DNA of 64,000 nt from Mesorhizobium ciceri WSM4083. Its GTDB lineage: Bacteria > Pseudomonadota > Alphaproteobacteria > Rhizobiales > Rhizobiaceae. The stretch spans positions 310,001 through 374,000 of the forward strand of contig NZ_JAFG01000004.1 in NCBI RefSeq assembly GCF_000519305.1, read 5' to 3'. The stretch's first letter is position 1. The number at the start of each line of letters is the position of its first letter. A program made the position numbers and the translations under genes. The notes below the pieces were generated by a model. It saw only the letters and a program-made list of their open reading frames with translations. It was not told the DNA's origin and did no database searches. Below, one piece after another: positions 1-7,684 of this stretch.

Positions 1-93
1 GACTGGATGATCGGCTCGGACAAGATCGACATCGATGGCGTCCACAAGGACGGCGCCCGCGTGCCCGTCATGCGCAAGGGCGAGTGGGCCTGA
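1..93 (+). CDS. C-terminal end of an unidentified protein (partial)
   Basis: The first 93 bases read as 30 codons in frame 1 followed by TGA, with rhizobial codon use. The peptide ends VMRKGEWA and is hydrophilic with alternating Asp/Lys. The start lies outside the window and the visible tail matches no family I can name. The stop is 22 bp upstream of the DUF488 start, so the two genes may be co-transcribed. Confidence 0.55.
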   Translation, partial: DWMIGSDKIDIDGVHKDGARVPVMRKGEWA

Positions 94-115
94 GGGTTTC
101 CAGCCAGGAGGTGTG

Positions 116-469
116 ATGGCCTTCAACATCGCGATCAAGCGTATCTACGAGCCACCCGCTCCCGATGACGGGCAGCGGGTTCTGGTCGACCGCATCTGGC
201 CACGCGGCGTCAGCAAGGAGGACGCCGCGCTGACGCTGTGGTTGAAGGACATCGCGCCAAGCGACGAGCTGCGAAAGTGGTTCGGACACGAGCCGGCGCG
301 CTGGGTGGAGTTTCAGGAGCGGTACAGCGTTGAGTTGGATGGGAGTGGCGAGGCGGTGGGTGAATTGCGCGGCCTGCTCCGCCACGGCAAGGTGACGCTG
401 CTCTACGGCGCCCATGATGAAGCGCATAACAATGCGGTGGCCCTGGCGGGATACTTGCGCGCGGGTTGA
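116..469 (+). CDS. DUF488 family protein
   Basis: A 117-residue protein with the DUF488 signature: an N-terminal IKRIYEPP segment, then DGQRVLVDRIWPRGVSK, WLKDIAPSDELRKWFGH and a C-terminal LLYGAHDEAHNNA. The biochemical function of the family is not established. I start at ATG 116 because a strong AGGAGGTG ribosome-binding site lies just upstream and the alignable family N-terminus begins there; the open frame extends back to 35 but the extra residues look non-coding. It lies 22 bp after the preceding partial gene. Confidence 0.85.
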   Translation: MAFNIAIKRIYEPPAPDDGQRVLVDRIWPRGVSKEDAALTLWLKDIAPSDELRKWFGHEPARWVEFQERYSVELDGSGEAVGELRGLLRHGKVTLLYGAHDEAHNNAVALAGYLRAG

Positions 470-502
470 GGGCGCTCGGAACCTGCGCAAGCAGGCGGGA
501 CA

Positions 503-662
503 GCGCCCCCCTCTGGCCTGCCGGCCATCTCCCCCTCAAGTGGGGAGATCTGCTGTCATCGCCGTTTTCGCAAATCACGAACGTGACAGGAATGGCGGAG
601 CGGCGAAGCTGCCAATCTCCCCACTTGAGGGGGAGATGTCCGGCAGGACAGAGGGGGGCGCG
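503..662. repeat. Intergenic palindromic repeat pair (REP-like, family 1)
   Basis: Two inverted copies of a ~45-bp element face each other. The left arm (503-553) reads CGCCCCCCTCTGGCC, then CCCCCTCAAGTGGGGAGAT. The right arm (610-662) gives the complement, ending GACAGAGGGGGGCG. Each arm also contains its own small hairpin (CTCCCC...GGGGAG). The same element flanks the DUF559 gene at 46354-46400 and 46818-46867, so it is a dispersed family in this genome. Confidence 0.75.
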
Positions 663-690
663 ACGGAACACCGCGGAACGAGAGGCGGCC

Positions 691-1041
691 CTACTTTCCC
701 ACCGCCGCTTCATAAACATCAGCCTTGAATCCAACCAGCACCCGATCCCCAACCTCCAGCACTGGCCGCTTGATCATGGTCGGCTTGGCCAGCATCAGCG
801 CCTTGGCCCTCTTTTCGTCGAGGCCCTGCTTGTCCTTGTCCGCCAGTTCGCGGAACGTCGTGCTCGCCTTGTTGAGCAACTTTTCCCAGCCGACCTTGCC
901 AACCCAGCCATCGAGCCGCTTCGCGTCCAGTCCCTCTGCCCTGAAATCGTGAAACCGGCAGGCAATTTCATGGCCATCCAGCCAGACCCGTGCCTTCCTG
1001 ACCGTGTCGCAGGTGGTGATGCCGTACATGGTGATCGTCAA
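691..1041 (-). CDS. ArsC/Spx-family protein, YffB-like
   Basis: A 116-residue thioredoxin-fold protein. It begins MTITMYGITTCDTVRKAR, with one N-terminal Cys (Cys11) in the CDT(V/I)(R/K)KA context typical of YffB rather than a CX2C redox pair. Further family features are the HDFRAEGL segment, WEKLLNKASTTFREL and KPTMIKRPVLE, the latter being the conserved cis-Pro region. YffB relatives resemble arsenate reductase and may be glutathione-dependent thiol reductases, but the substrate is not known. No arsenic genes are adjacent. Minus strand, monocistronic, convergent with the repeat element. Confidence 0.85.
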   Translation of the reverse strand: MTITMYGITTCDTVRKARVWLDGHEIACRFHDFRAEGLDAKRLDGWVGKVGWEKLLNKASTTFRELADKDKQGLDEKRAKALMLAKPTMIKRPVLEVGDRVLVGFKADVYEAAVGK

Positions 1042-1140
1042 AACAGTGGCCCTTCGGATTTCGAATCTGACCGCAGATTAAGGACGCTCTGCGCGCTTTG
1101 CCAGCGCTCTCCGGCGTGCCTTGCTTTTGTGCTTGCAAAT

Positions 1141-1160
1141 ACTAAGGATTTTCCCTAAGT
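1141..1160. promoter_or_regulatory. Possible ArsR-type operator
   Basis: ACTAAGGATTTTCCCTAAGT is an imperfect dyad (ACTAAGG and CCTAAGT arms, one mismatch per arm) 40 bp upstream of the ArsR-family start. Its position suits autoregulation. The assignment rests only on symmetry and location. Confidence 0.3.
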
Positions 1161-1199
1161 GTTGTCGAGCCGCTTTTTGACGGTGCCCAGGGCCCGACC

Positions 1200-1556
1200 A
1201 TGACAAGCCTTCAGACCGGAACTCCCAGCCCTCCGCCGATCGACGGCATCTTTCGCGCACTGTCCGATCCAACGCGGCGACGCGTGGTGGAGCGGCTGAA
1301 CCGCAGCCCTGCCTCAGTCAGCGAGCTTGCCCAACCGTTCGACATGGCGCTGCCCTCCTTCATCGAACATCTCAAAATTCTCGAAGGCTGCGGGCTGGTG
1401 CGCTCGCAAAAGACCGGCCGGGTCAGGACCTATCAACTGGCGCCCGAGCCGCTGAAGCTTGCCGAAAACTGGCTGGCCGAACAGCGCACGCTGTGGGAGC
1501 GCCGCCTCGACCAGTTCGACGACTATGTGATGAGCCTCAAGGAGACAGAAAAATGA
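1200..1556 (+). CDS. ArsR-family transcriptional regulator
   Basis: A 118-residue winged-helix protein. [16 protein letters not shown] (around residues 17-33) is the classic ArsR/SmtB entry helix. It is followed by the SVSELAQPF recognition segment, [18 protein letters not shown] and the wing [13 protein letters not shown]. No Cys pair typical of metal sensing is present in the recognition helix. The stop overlaps the start of the AHSA1 gene (ATGA). This ArsR-AHSA1 pairing is common in proteobacteria, where the regulator controls the SRPBCC partner; the ligand is unknown. Confidence 0.92.
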   Translation: MTSLQTGTPSPPPIDGIFRALSDPTRRRVVERLNRSPASVSELAQPFDMALPSFIEHLKILEGCGLVRSQKTGRVRTYQLAPEPLKLAENWLAEQRTLWERRLDQFDDYVMSLKETEK

Positions 1557-2032
1557 GCTATCCGTTCAAGCCGGATCCCAGGCTGGACCTTGTGCTCGAG
1601 CGCGTCATCGATGCGCCGCGCGAATTGCTGTGGCGCGCCTTGACGACGCCTGAGCATGTCAAGCAATGGTTCACGCCTAGGCCTTGGATGATCACCGACT
1701 GCGAGATCGACCTCAGGCCGGGCGGGCTGTTCCGCACGCGCATGCAGTCGCCCGACGGCAAGGAGGTCAACGACCGCCATTGCTGCTATCTCGAAATCGT
1801 GCCGAACGAACGGCTGGTGTGGACGGATGCATTGTTGCCGGGCTACCGGCCGTCAGGCGAGCCCTTCATCACCGCTGTCATTTCCTTGCAGCCGGACGGC
1901 AAGGGCACGCGCTACACCGCCACCGCCATCCATCGCGACGAGGCGACCCGCAACAACCATGAAGAGATGGGTTTCTTCGACGGCTGGGGCACGGTGGCCG
2001 ATCAGCTTGCGCAGTATGTGAAGACGATCTGA
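1553..2032 (+). CDS. SRPBCC/AHSA1-domain protein
   Basis: A 159-residue protein of the activator-of-Hsp90-ATPase homologue 1 type. It shows [26 protein letters not shown] at residues 14-40, [17 protein letters not shown], and the C-terminal helix [18 protein letters not shown]. These are standard START/Bet v1-like landmarks forming a hydrophobic cavity. Bacterial members are of uncertain function, often in stress or small-molecule binding. ATG 1553 overlaps the stop of the upstream ArsR gene by 4 bp, implying translational coupling. A strong terminator follows. Confidence 0.92.
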   Translation: MSYPFKPDPRLDLVLERVIDAPRELLWRALTTPEHVKQWFTPRPWMITDCEIDLRPGGLFRTRMQSPDGKEVNDRHCCYLEIVPNERLVWTDALLPGYRPSGEPFITAVISLQPDGKGTRYTATAIHRDEATRNNHEEMGFFDGWGTVADQLAQYVKTI

Positions 2033-2040
2033 TCTTCCCA

Positions 2041-2081
2041 CATGACGGCCAGCACATTGTCTTGGCCGTCATGCTTGTTTT
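2041..2081 (+). terminator. Rho-independent terminator after the ArsR-AHSA1 operon
   Basis: A perfect 11-bp stem (CATGACGGCCA at 2041-2051, TGGCCGTCATG at 2063-2073) with an 11-nt loop is followed by CTTGTTTTC. It starts 8 bp after the stop codon. Confidence 0.8.
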
Positions 2082-2123
2082 CAACCCGGCAGCGAAGAGA
2101 GCAGTCTCCCGGTGGCTTCCGCC

Positions 2124-2477
2124 TCAATAATAGAAGCGCTCTTCGGTGATCTTGCCGTTCTTGACCGTGTAGAGGCCAACTTCATCCATGGTGACTCGCT
2201 CGCCGGTAGCCTTGGGCGTGATGTCGAACTTGAAGCGCACCGCGAACTGGTCGCCGTTGACATAGGGGCCCTCGACCGAGCCGCCATGCACTTCGTTGTT
2301 CTCCTGCCACCACTGGCCCTTCTGCTTGAGAGCCTCCTTGCCATTGGCGATGGCCATCGGCCCCGCCATGGCTTCGAGGCTGACGATATCATCGGCATTG
2401 TACTTCTCGGCAGCAGCTTCGTTATCGCCCTGCTTGAGCAGCTCGGTGAAATCCTTGGCAATTTCCGCGATGGTCAT
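2124..2477 (-). CDS. SnoaL-like/NTF2-fold protein
   Basis: A 117-residue protein with the NTF2-like fold pattern: an N-terminal helix IAEIAKDFTELLKQGD, then AAAEKYNADDIVSLEAM, GKEALKQKGQWWQENNEVHGG, and alternating strands ending VGLYTVKNGKITEERFYY. Close relatives are annotated SnoaL-like domain proteins of unknown function; the C-terminal KITEERFYY is characteristic. ATG 2477 is chosen over an upstream start because AGGAGG lies 7 nt before it. Monocistronic on the minus strand. Confidence 0.8.
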   Translation of the reverse strand: MTIAEIAKDFTELLKQGDNEAAAEKYNADDIVSLEAMAGPMAIANGKEALKQKGQWWQENNEVHGGSVEGPYVNGDQFAVRFKFDITPKATGERVTMDEVGLYTVKNGKITEERFYY

Positions 2478-2629
2478 TCGTGTTCCTCCTGTCAGACGCA
2501 CTGCAAGTAGGGAACGACTTGCTGGCCTGCCATCGACTGGTCGCTCTTAGCTGACAATGATGATATCGCGCGGACCGCGCTCCCGCACATCCGGTTGCGG
2601 ACACAAGCCAATTCCGTAATTCTAGGTGA

Positions 2630-3334
2630 ATGTGCAACCTCTACAATATTACCACGACGCAAGAGGCGGTCCGCCAATGGACACGCACAATGCGCGACCT
2701 CAGCGGCAACCTTGAGCCTTCGCTTGACGTCTATCCCAATCAGCCTGGCCTAGTCGTTCGCAACACGGCGGACGGAAAGCGTGAGTTGGCGAAACTGCTT
2801 TGGGGTTTGCCGACGCCGCCAGATCGCATGAAAGGCAAGGCGGACTACGGCATCACTAACGTGCGCAATCCGCAATATTCGCATTGGCAGCAGTATGTCG
2901 GCGTCGAGCATAGATGCGTCGTGCCGGTAACCAGCTTTGCCGAACCTAGCCCTACCCCGAACGACAAAGACCCAGACACAGGCATCCAGCGCAATTATTG
3001 GTTTGCGCGTCACGAGAGCCGGCCGCTGTTCTTCTTCGCTGGTTTCTGGACCCGTTGGCAAGGCGTTAGAAAGGTCAAGGATGGTCCTGGCGACTTCGAG
3101 CTATTTGCCTTCATGACAACCAAGCCTAACGCCGTCATCGCGCCGATCCATGAGAAGGCTATGCCCGTGATCCTGACCACGCCGGAAGATGCCCAGGCCT
3201 GGCTTACAGCGCCGTGGGCAGAAGCGAGGCGTTTGCAGCAGACAGCGCCGGACGATGCATTGGTGATTGTTGAGAAGCCCGCCACGCAGATCAAGTTTCC
3301 GCAGCAGGTGCCAACTCAAGGGTCTCTGTTCTAG
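2630..3334 (+). CDS. SOS response-associated peptidase (SRAP/YedK-HMCES family)
   Basis: A 234-residue protein starting MCNLYN, so Cys2 becomes the N-terminal nucleophile after Met removal. In YedK/HMCES this residue forms a thiazolidine crosslink with abasic sites in single-stranded DNA. Glu105 in PVTSFAE and His174 in APIHEKAMPVIL match the other conserved active-site residues. This branch has PVTSFAEPS in place of the common GFYEW motif. The gene opens an AT-richer accessory stretch and has no obvious operon partner. Confidence 0.88.
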   Translation: MCNLYNITTTQEAVRQWTRTMRDLSGNLEPSLDVYPNQPGLVVRNTADGKRELAKLLWGLPTPPDRMKGKADYGITNVRNPQYSHWQQYVGVEHRCVVPVTSFAEPSPTPNDKDPDTGIQRNYWFARHESRPLFFFAGFWTRWQGVRKVKDGPGDFELFAFMTTKPNAVIAPIHEKAMPVILTTPEDAQAWLTAPWAEARRLQQTAPDDALVIVEKPATQIKFPQQVPTQGSLF

Positions 3335-3363
3335 GCCGCAGGATCGACTAATCAGCCGCTTTC

Positions 3364-3678
3364 TTAATCGTCGTCTCGCCAGATCACCCGGCGAACCATG
3401 CGGATTTCGACAAGGCGCCTGACCCGAATTTTCAAGCGTTCAGCGGCGCTCGGCAAAATAATGCTGGCATCAAGCTCGCGAAGCTTGCAGCGCTCGCACC
3501 GCATATGCCGTTCGACGTCCCAAAAGGGAATGTCACCGACTAGCTTTGCAAGGTCACCGGGCAGATAGTGCCGAGTGATATTGCAGTGCCGGCATCGAAC
3601 ACGAATGAGTTGCCCGACTTCGTGCGCAAGGCACAGGGTCTGCACATTTCGGCGCGGTCGGCTGCTCAGTTCCGGCAT
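3364..3678 (-). CDS. Hypothetical zinc-knuckle protein
   Basis: A 104-residue basic protein with two CxxC pairs, in VRCRHCN and MRCERCK, about 30 residues apart, consistent with a single zinc-ribbon site. The C-terminus is Arg-rich (KIRVRRLVEIRMVRR). I do not recognise a named family. It is convergent with the SRAP gene, 29 bp from its stop. A perfect 12-bp palindrome (GGAATATATTCC, 3690-3701) sits just upstream of the start and may be promoter-associated. Confidence 0.6.
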   Translation of the reverse strand: MPELSSRPRRNVQTLCLAHEVGQLIRVRCRHCNITRHYLPGDLAKLVGDIPFWDVERHMRCERCKLRELDASIILPSAAERLKIRVRRLVEIRMVRRVIWRDDD

Positions 3679-3775
3679 TCGCCAAACTAGGAATATATTC
3701 CCCGTCGAGTCAATTCCTACTTAGTTCCATGGTCTTTTGTTCACAGCCGGCTGACAGGTCCACATAGGCAGATCA

Positions 3776-3883
3776 TCAGGGCGACGACGGCCCGTAGCCG
3801 ATGATGCCCTTGACCTCGAAGTTGGTCGCCCAATCGGCGTAGTGCTTGTAGTCACGGAGCGGCGCGAACGGATGCTTCGGTTT
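3776..3883 (-). pseudogene. Remnant of an unidentified C-terminal coding segment
   Basis: A 35-codon open stretch on the minus strand reads with normal codon use (FAPLRDYKHYADW, then FEVKGIIGYGPSSP) and ends TGA at 3776-3778, but an in-frame TAA sits at 3884-3886 and there is no start codon. It looks like the tail of a deleted gene next to the PotA-like gene's 3' end. The parent family is not recognised. Confidence 0.3.
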
Positions 3884-3898
3884 TTAACGTAGCTGAGA

Positions 3899-4984
3899 CT
3901 AACCTGGCAGCACAGGGCAGTTGGCACCACGCCGCAGGCTGATATGCGCCACGTCGCCGGCGCTGAATTGAAAACCTTCGGCCTGGCGCGGCGCATCGAT
4001 GACAACAGGGGCGCCCTCCCCGAGTTCGGCATGCAGGCGCAGCGTGCGGCCGTGAAAGACGATGCTGTTGACGCGCGCCGGTGCGGTGCCGGGCGCAGCC
4101 TCGGTCATCGCCAGCAAATCCTCCGGACGCACGCCGATGGTGCGGGTGGCGCCCTCGGCAGGTGCCTCGCCGGTTTCAGAAATGGCCTCCAGCGGCAGGG
4201 TGCCGGCGGTGAAACGCAAGCGATCGCCATCGCGGCCGACAAACCGTGATTGCAGGAGATTCATGGTACCGATGAAGCTCGCCACAAACTTCGTGGCGGG
4301 CCGGTCATAAAGTGTGGCCGGCGGCGCGATCTGCTCGATGCGGCCCTTGTTCATGACGACGATGCGGTCGGAGATCGACAAGGCTTCGGTCTGGTCGTGG
4401 GTGACCATGACGAAGGTGGTGCCGAGCCGCGACTGCAGCCGCTTCAGTTCGACCTGCATCTGTTCGCGCAGATGCGCGTCGAGCGCCGACAGCGGCTCGT
4501 CGAGCAGCAGCACGCGCGGCTCGCAGACGATGGCGCGCGCCAGCGCGACACGCTGGCGCTGGCCGCCCGACAGTTCGGAGACGCGGGCGCGGAGCTTGTC
4601 AGCGAGACCGACCATGTCGAGAGCGTCGCCGACGCGCTTTGCCTGCTCGCTGCCTGAAAGCTTGCGCAGTGAGAGGCCGAAGCCGACATTTTCGGCGACA
4701 TTCATATGCGGAAACAACGCATAGTCCTGGAACACCGTGTTGACAGGCCGGTCGAAGGGCCGAAGTGCCGTGATATCGCGGCCGTCGAGCAAAACCTTGC
4801 CGCTCGACGGGCTCTCGAAGCCGGCTATGACGCGCAGGCTGGTGGTCTTGCCGCAACCCGACGGCCCGAGCAGCGTGATGAACTCGCCGCTGATAATGTC
4901 GAGATCGACAGTGTCGAGCCCGACGATGCCGCCGGGAAAAATCTTTGAGACCGACTGCAGCCGGACGAGTTGATCAGGCGCCAT
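3899..4984 (-). CDS. ABC transporter ATP-binding protein, PotA type (polyamine/amine import)
   Basis: A 361-residue ATPase. It carries Walker A GPSGCGKTTSL near residue 38, a Q-loop region NTVFQDYALFPHM, signature LSGGQRQRVALARAI and Walker B VLLLDEPLSALD. A TOBE-type C-terminus (TIGVRPEDLLAM, then RTLRLHAEL) is typical of PotA/FbpC-like spermidine/putrescine and 2-aminoethylphosphonate importers. The start at 4984 is chosen because it aligns with the family and overlaps the XRE-cupin stop by 11 bp. It is the last gene of the minus-strand importer operon that begins at 8565. Confidence 0.92.
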   Translation of the reverse strand: MAPDQLVRLQSVSKIFPGGIVGLDTVDLDIISGEFITLLGPSGCGKTTSLRVIAGFESPSSGKVLLDGRDITALRPFDRPVNTVFQDYALFPHMNVAENVGFGLSLRKLSGSEQAKRVGDALDMVGLADKLRARVSELSGGQRQRVALARAIVCEPRVLLLDEPLSALDAHLREQMQVELKRLQSRLGTTFVMVTHDQTEALSISDRIVVMNKGRIEQIAPPATLYDRPATKFVASFIGTMNLLQSRFVGRDGDRLRFTAGTLPLEAISETGEAPAEGATRTIGVRPEDLLAMTEAAPGTAPARVNSIVFHGRTLRLHAELGEGAPVVIDAPRQAEGFQFSAGDVAHISLRRGANCPVLPG

Positions 4985-5582
4985 CGCGAACCTCGGACGG
5001 CTTCGTGGTGTTGACCCAGAGTATCTGGCAGCGCTCGGCGCCCGGATTGCGGAAGGCATGCAAAAGCGTGCTCTTGAACGCAAAACTGTCGCCGGCCTTC
5101 AGCACGTAATTTGTCGAATCCACCACCAGTTCGACCTCGCCGGCCAGCACGAAGCCGAATTCATGGCCGGCATGCGCATAGGCCTCGGCCGTGCCGCCGC
5201 CTGCTTCCACCGTCACCAGCATGCCGGTCAGCGTCGCGCCCGGGGGCGACAGCAGCGCCTTGGCGATGCCTTCCGACTTGACCGGAATCGCGCGCCGCTT
5301 GTCGGCGCGCACGCAATAGAGGTCGTTGACGGCATCGTTGCCGTCGGCGATCAGCGCCGACGGCTCGATACCGAGGGCGGCGGCGAGCGGCCAGATCACC
5401 TTGACGCGCAGCGAGGACATGCCGCGCTCGATCTGGCTCAACGCACCGATCGACACCCCGGCTTTTGCAGCAAGATCGGCCAATGACAGGTTGCGCTCGA
5501 GCCGCAGCGCCCGCACGCGCCGGCCGACGCGAACGTCGGCGTCGTCCTTTGGCTTTGCCGCTACTTCGTCCAGCATGTCCAT
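4974..5582 (-). CDS. XRE-family regulator with C-terminal cupin (PuuR-like)
   Basis: A 202-residue protein. The HTH_3 domain at about residues 18-75 contains VRALRLERNLSLADLAAKAG and IGALSQIERG. A cupin_2 domain follows at about 120-190 (HEFGFVLAGEVELVV, LKAGDSFAF). The architecture matches PuuR and related small-amine or amino-acid sensors. It lies inside the transporter operon, between the binding protein and the ATPase. Candidate operators TTTCA-N6-TGAAA stand before the permease gene (8604-8619) and before the oxidase gene (9994-10009), so local control is likely; the ligand is inferred, not shown. Confidence 0.9.
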   Translation of the reverse strand: MDMLDEVAAKPKDDADVRVGRRVRALRLERNLSLADLAAKAGVSIGALSQIERGMSSLRVKVIWPLAAALGIEPSALIADGNDAVNDLYCVRADKRRAIPVKSEGIAKALLSPPGATLTGMLVTVEAGGGTAEAYAHAGHEFGFVLAGEVELVVDSTNYVLKAGDSFAFKSTLLHAFRNPGAERCQILWVNTTKPSEVRDGA

Positions 5583-5602
5583 GCGTTAGTCCTCGTGTTT
5601 TT

Positions 5603-5746
5603 CCTTCTCCCCTTGTGGGAGAAGGTGGATCGGCGCGCAGCGCCGAGACGGATGAGGGGTGTTCCAGCGGAGTGAGACGTTGGCGTTCCCTGGAACACCC
5701 CTCATCCGTCGCCTTCGGCGACACCTTCTCCCACAAGGGGAGAAGG
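5603..5746. repeat. Long palindromic intergenic repeat (family 2)
   Basis: Inverted arms: CCTTCTCCCCTTGTGGGAGA near 5603 pairs with TCTCCCACAAGGGGAGAAGG ending at 5746. GATGAGGGGTGTTCCA and its complement TGGAACACCCCTCATC form the inner part. The whole could fold into a long hairpin between the binding-protein gene and the regulator gene. This type of element is widely dispersed in rhizobial genomes; there is no coding content. Confidence 0.8.
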
Positions 5747-5759
5747 GAAGAACCTCAAC

Positions 5760-6830
5760 TCACCCCCCAGCCTTGACCTTTTCGAACATCTTGGCGAGGT
5801 CGTCATTCTGTTTCATCGGACCGGTGAAGATGGTGGTCTTCAGCATCACTTCCGGATCGGACGGCAGCTGCAATTTCTCCAGCTCCTCTTTCGGCACCGC
5901 CGCGAAGGCCGAACTGGTCGAACTGCCATAGCCGTAGGCCTCGATCAAATATTTGCCGGAATCCGTCTCCAGCCGGCTGTTGATGAAGTCATAGGCTAGA
6001 TCGACATTCTTGGCGTCCTTGAGCATGACGAAGCCGCAGGCCCAGGTCAGCATGCCTTCCTTCGGCTTCATGAACTCGACCGGCACGCCCTGCTTCTTCA
6101 ACGAGGTTGCCGACGCGTTCCAGGTCATGGCGGCGACCAATTGGCCGCTGGCCAGCGCCTGTTCGACCGAGGTCATGTCGGTGGTGTAGTTGGAGAGGAG
6201 CGGGCGCTGCTCGCGCAGTTTCTCGGCCACCTTGTCCATTTGCTCCGGCGTCATGTCGAACGGATTGACGCCGGCGAGCAGTGCGGCCACCACAGGCGTG
6301 TCGTGCACTGCATCGATCGTCGCCATGCGACCGGCATACTGCTTGTCCCATAGAAGGTTCCAGCTCGCTTCCGGGTTCTTGACCAGATCGGTGCGGTAGA
6401 GGATCGAGGTGTTGCCCCAGTCCCACGGCACCATCCAGACCTTGCCGTCGCCGGCCTGCAGGTCGGGCAGGTTCTTGAACACCGGGAAGATCGAATCCCA
6501 ATTCTTGATGCGCTTGGTGTCGATCGGCTGCAGCAGGCCTTCCTTGTTCCAGCGCGCCACCTTGTCATAGCAGGGATGCGCAATGTCGGGGCGGAAGCCG
6601 GCCTTGACCTTGGTGAAGGCGTCGTCGTCGTCGCCGAAGATGGAGGCCTCGACGCCATCGGGGTGTGCGGCGAGGAAGCTCTTGTTGAAATCGGGCAGTT
6701 CATAGCCCGACCAGGTGAAATATTGCAGCTTGTCGCCGGCGAAAGCGACGGTCGACGACAGCGCCATCGCGAACGCCGTCAATCCAGCGCAAACAGTCTT
6801 TCCAGAGATCGATTTCACGTCGAATGCCAT
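5760..6830 (-). CDS. ABC transporter substrate-binding protein, PotD-like (polyamine type)
   Basis: A 356-residue periplasmic protein. A Sec signal peptide ends near residue 31 (STVAFA, then GDKLQYFTWSGY). The mature part has PotD/PotF landmarks: IAHPCYDKVARWNKEGLLQPID, WMVPWDWGNTSILYRTDLV, and EFMKPKEGMLTWACGFVMLKDAKN. Homologues bind putrescine, spermidine or other cationic amines; the exact ligand cannot be read from the sequence. Its start overlaps the stop of the upstream PotC-like gene by 16 bp. Confidence 0.92.
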   Translation of the reverse strand: MAFDVKSISGKTVCAGLTAFAMALSSTVAFAGDKLQYFTWSGYELPDFNKSFLAAHPDGVEASIFGDDDDAFTKVKAGFRPDIAHPCYDKVARWNKEGLLQPIDTKRIKNWDSIFPVFKNLPDLQAGDGKVWMVPWDWGNTSILYRTDLVKNPEASWNLLWDKQYAGRMATIDAVHDTPVVAALLAGVNPFDMTPEQMDKVAEKLREQRPLLSNYTTDMTSVEQALASGQLVAAMTWNASATSLKKQGVPVEFMKPKEGMLTWACGFVMLKDAKNVDLAYDFINSRLETDSGKYLIEAYGYGSSTSSAFAAVPKEELEKLQLPSDPEVMLKTTIFTGPMKQNDDLAKMFEKVKAGG

Positions 6831-7684
6831 TGCAGTTCTCCTCTCTTGGTTTGTTTTGGTTGTGATGGATCCGCGGGCCTTGGCGCCGTCGCGGACAGGC
6901 CGCGATGGCGCAGGATTTCGGCTGCCGCGGCGATGACAAAGGAAACCGCCAGGATCGACGTGCCCAGCGCCATGACCGTCGGCAGCGACTTTGGAAAACG
7001 CAGCTGGCTCCAGATGTAGAGCGGCAGCGTCGGCTCGGTGCCGGCCAGGAAGAAGACGACGATGAATTCGTCAAACGAGATCAGGAAGGCCAGCATGAAG
7101 GCCGAGACGATGGCCGGCAGGCTGAGCGGCAGCATGACCCGCCGGAACGTCGTCCAGTCGGAAGCACCGAGATCGAGAGCCGCCTCGCGAATGGTTTTCG
7201 GGATGGCGGCGAAACGGCTGCGCATGATCACGACGGTCGTCGGCAGCGCCACCAATATGTGGCCGAGAACGATGGCGATGCGCGATGGCCCCAGACCAAT
7301 GAGGTTGATGAGGATCAGCAGCGATATGCCGACGATGACGCCCGGGATCAGGATCGGCAGCCGCGCGATGGCGCTGATGGTGGCGGCCAGCGGCGAGCGG
7401 CCATAGAGGTCCATGTAGGATACGGTGATGCCGCACAGCGTCGCACCCGTGGCGGCAATGGCGCCGATGACGAGGCTGTTCAAGAGCGCGCCGGTCAGCG
7501 CCGAATTGCCGAACAAAGTCGCGTACCATTGCAAGGTGAAGCCTTGCAGCGGAAACGCTGCCTGGATCGAGTTGTTGAAGGAAAACAGCGGGATCAGCAG
7601 CACCGGCAGATAGAGAAAGACCAGATAGGCGACGACGTAGACGCCGAGCCAGCGGCCGCCTCCTTGCGTGCGTGCAATGCTCAT
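6815..7684 (-). CDS. ABC transporter permease, PotC type
   Basis: A 289-residue inner-membrane protein with about six TM helices (first at residues 13-33, YVVAYLVFLYLPVLLIPLFSF). The EAA loop EAALDLGASDWTTFRRVMLPLS, and the segments FLISFDEFIVVFF and IARLPILIPGVIVGISLLI, place it in the PotC/YdcV branch. The ATG (7684) overlaps the TGA of the PotB-like gene in ATGA, and its end overlaps the binding-protein start by 16 bp, so the three genes are translationally coupled. Confidence 0.93.
   Translation of the reverse strand: MSIARTQGGGRWLGVYVVAYLVFLYLPVLLIPLFSFNNSIQAAFPLQGFTLQWYATLFGNSALTGALLNSLVIGAIAATGATLCGITVSYMDLYGRSPLAATISAIARLPILIPGVIVGISLLILINLIGLGPSRIAIVLGHILVALPTTVVIMRSRFAAIPKTIREAALDLGASDWTTFRRVMLPLSLPAIVSAFMLAFLISFDEFIVVFFLAGTEPTLPLYIWSQLRFPKSLPTVMALGTSILAVSFVIAAAAEILRHRGLSATAPRPADPSQPKQTKRGELQWHST

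Noticed and set aside
3721..4032. A 103-codon minus-strand frame overlapping the potA 3' end.
   Set aside because: Out of frame with PotA, Ser/Arg-rich; the remnant in another frame is the only coding-like signal here.
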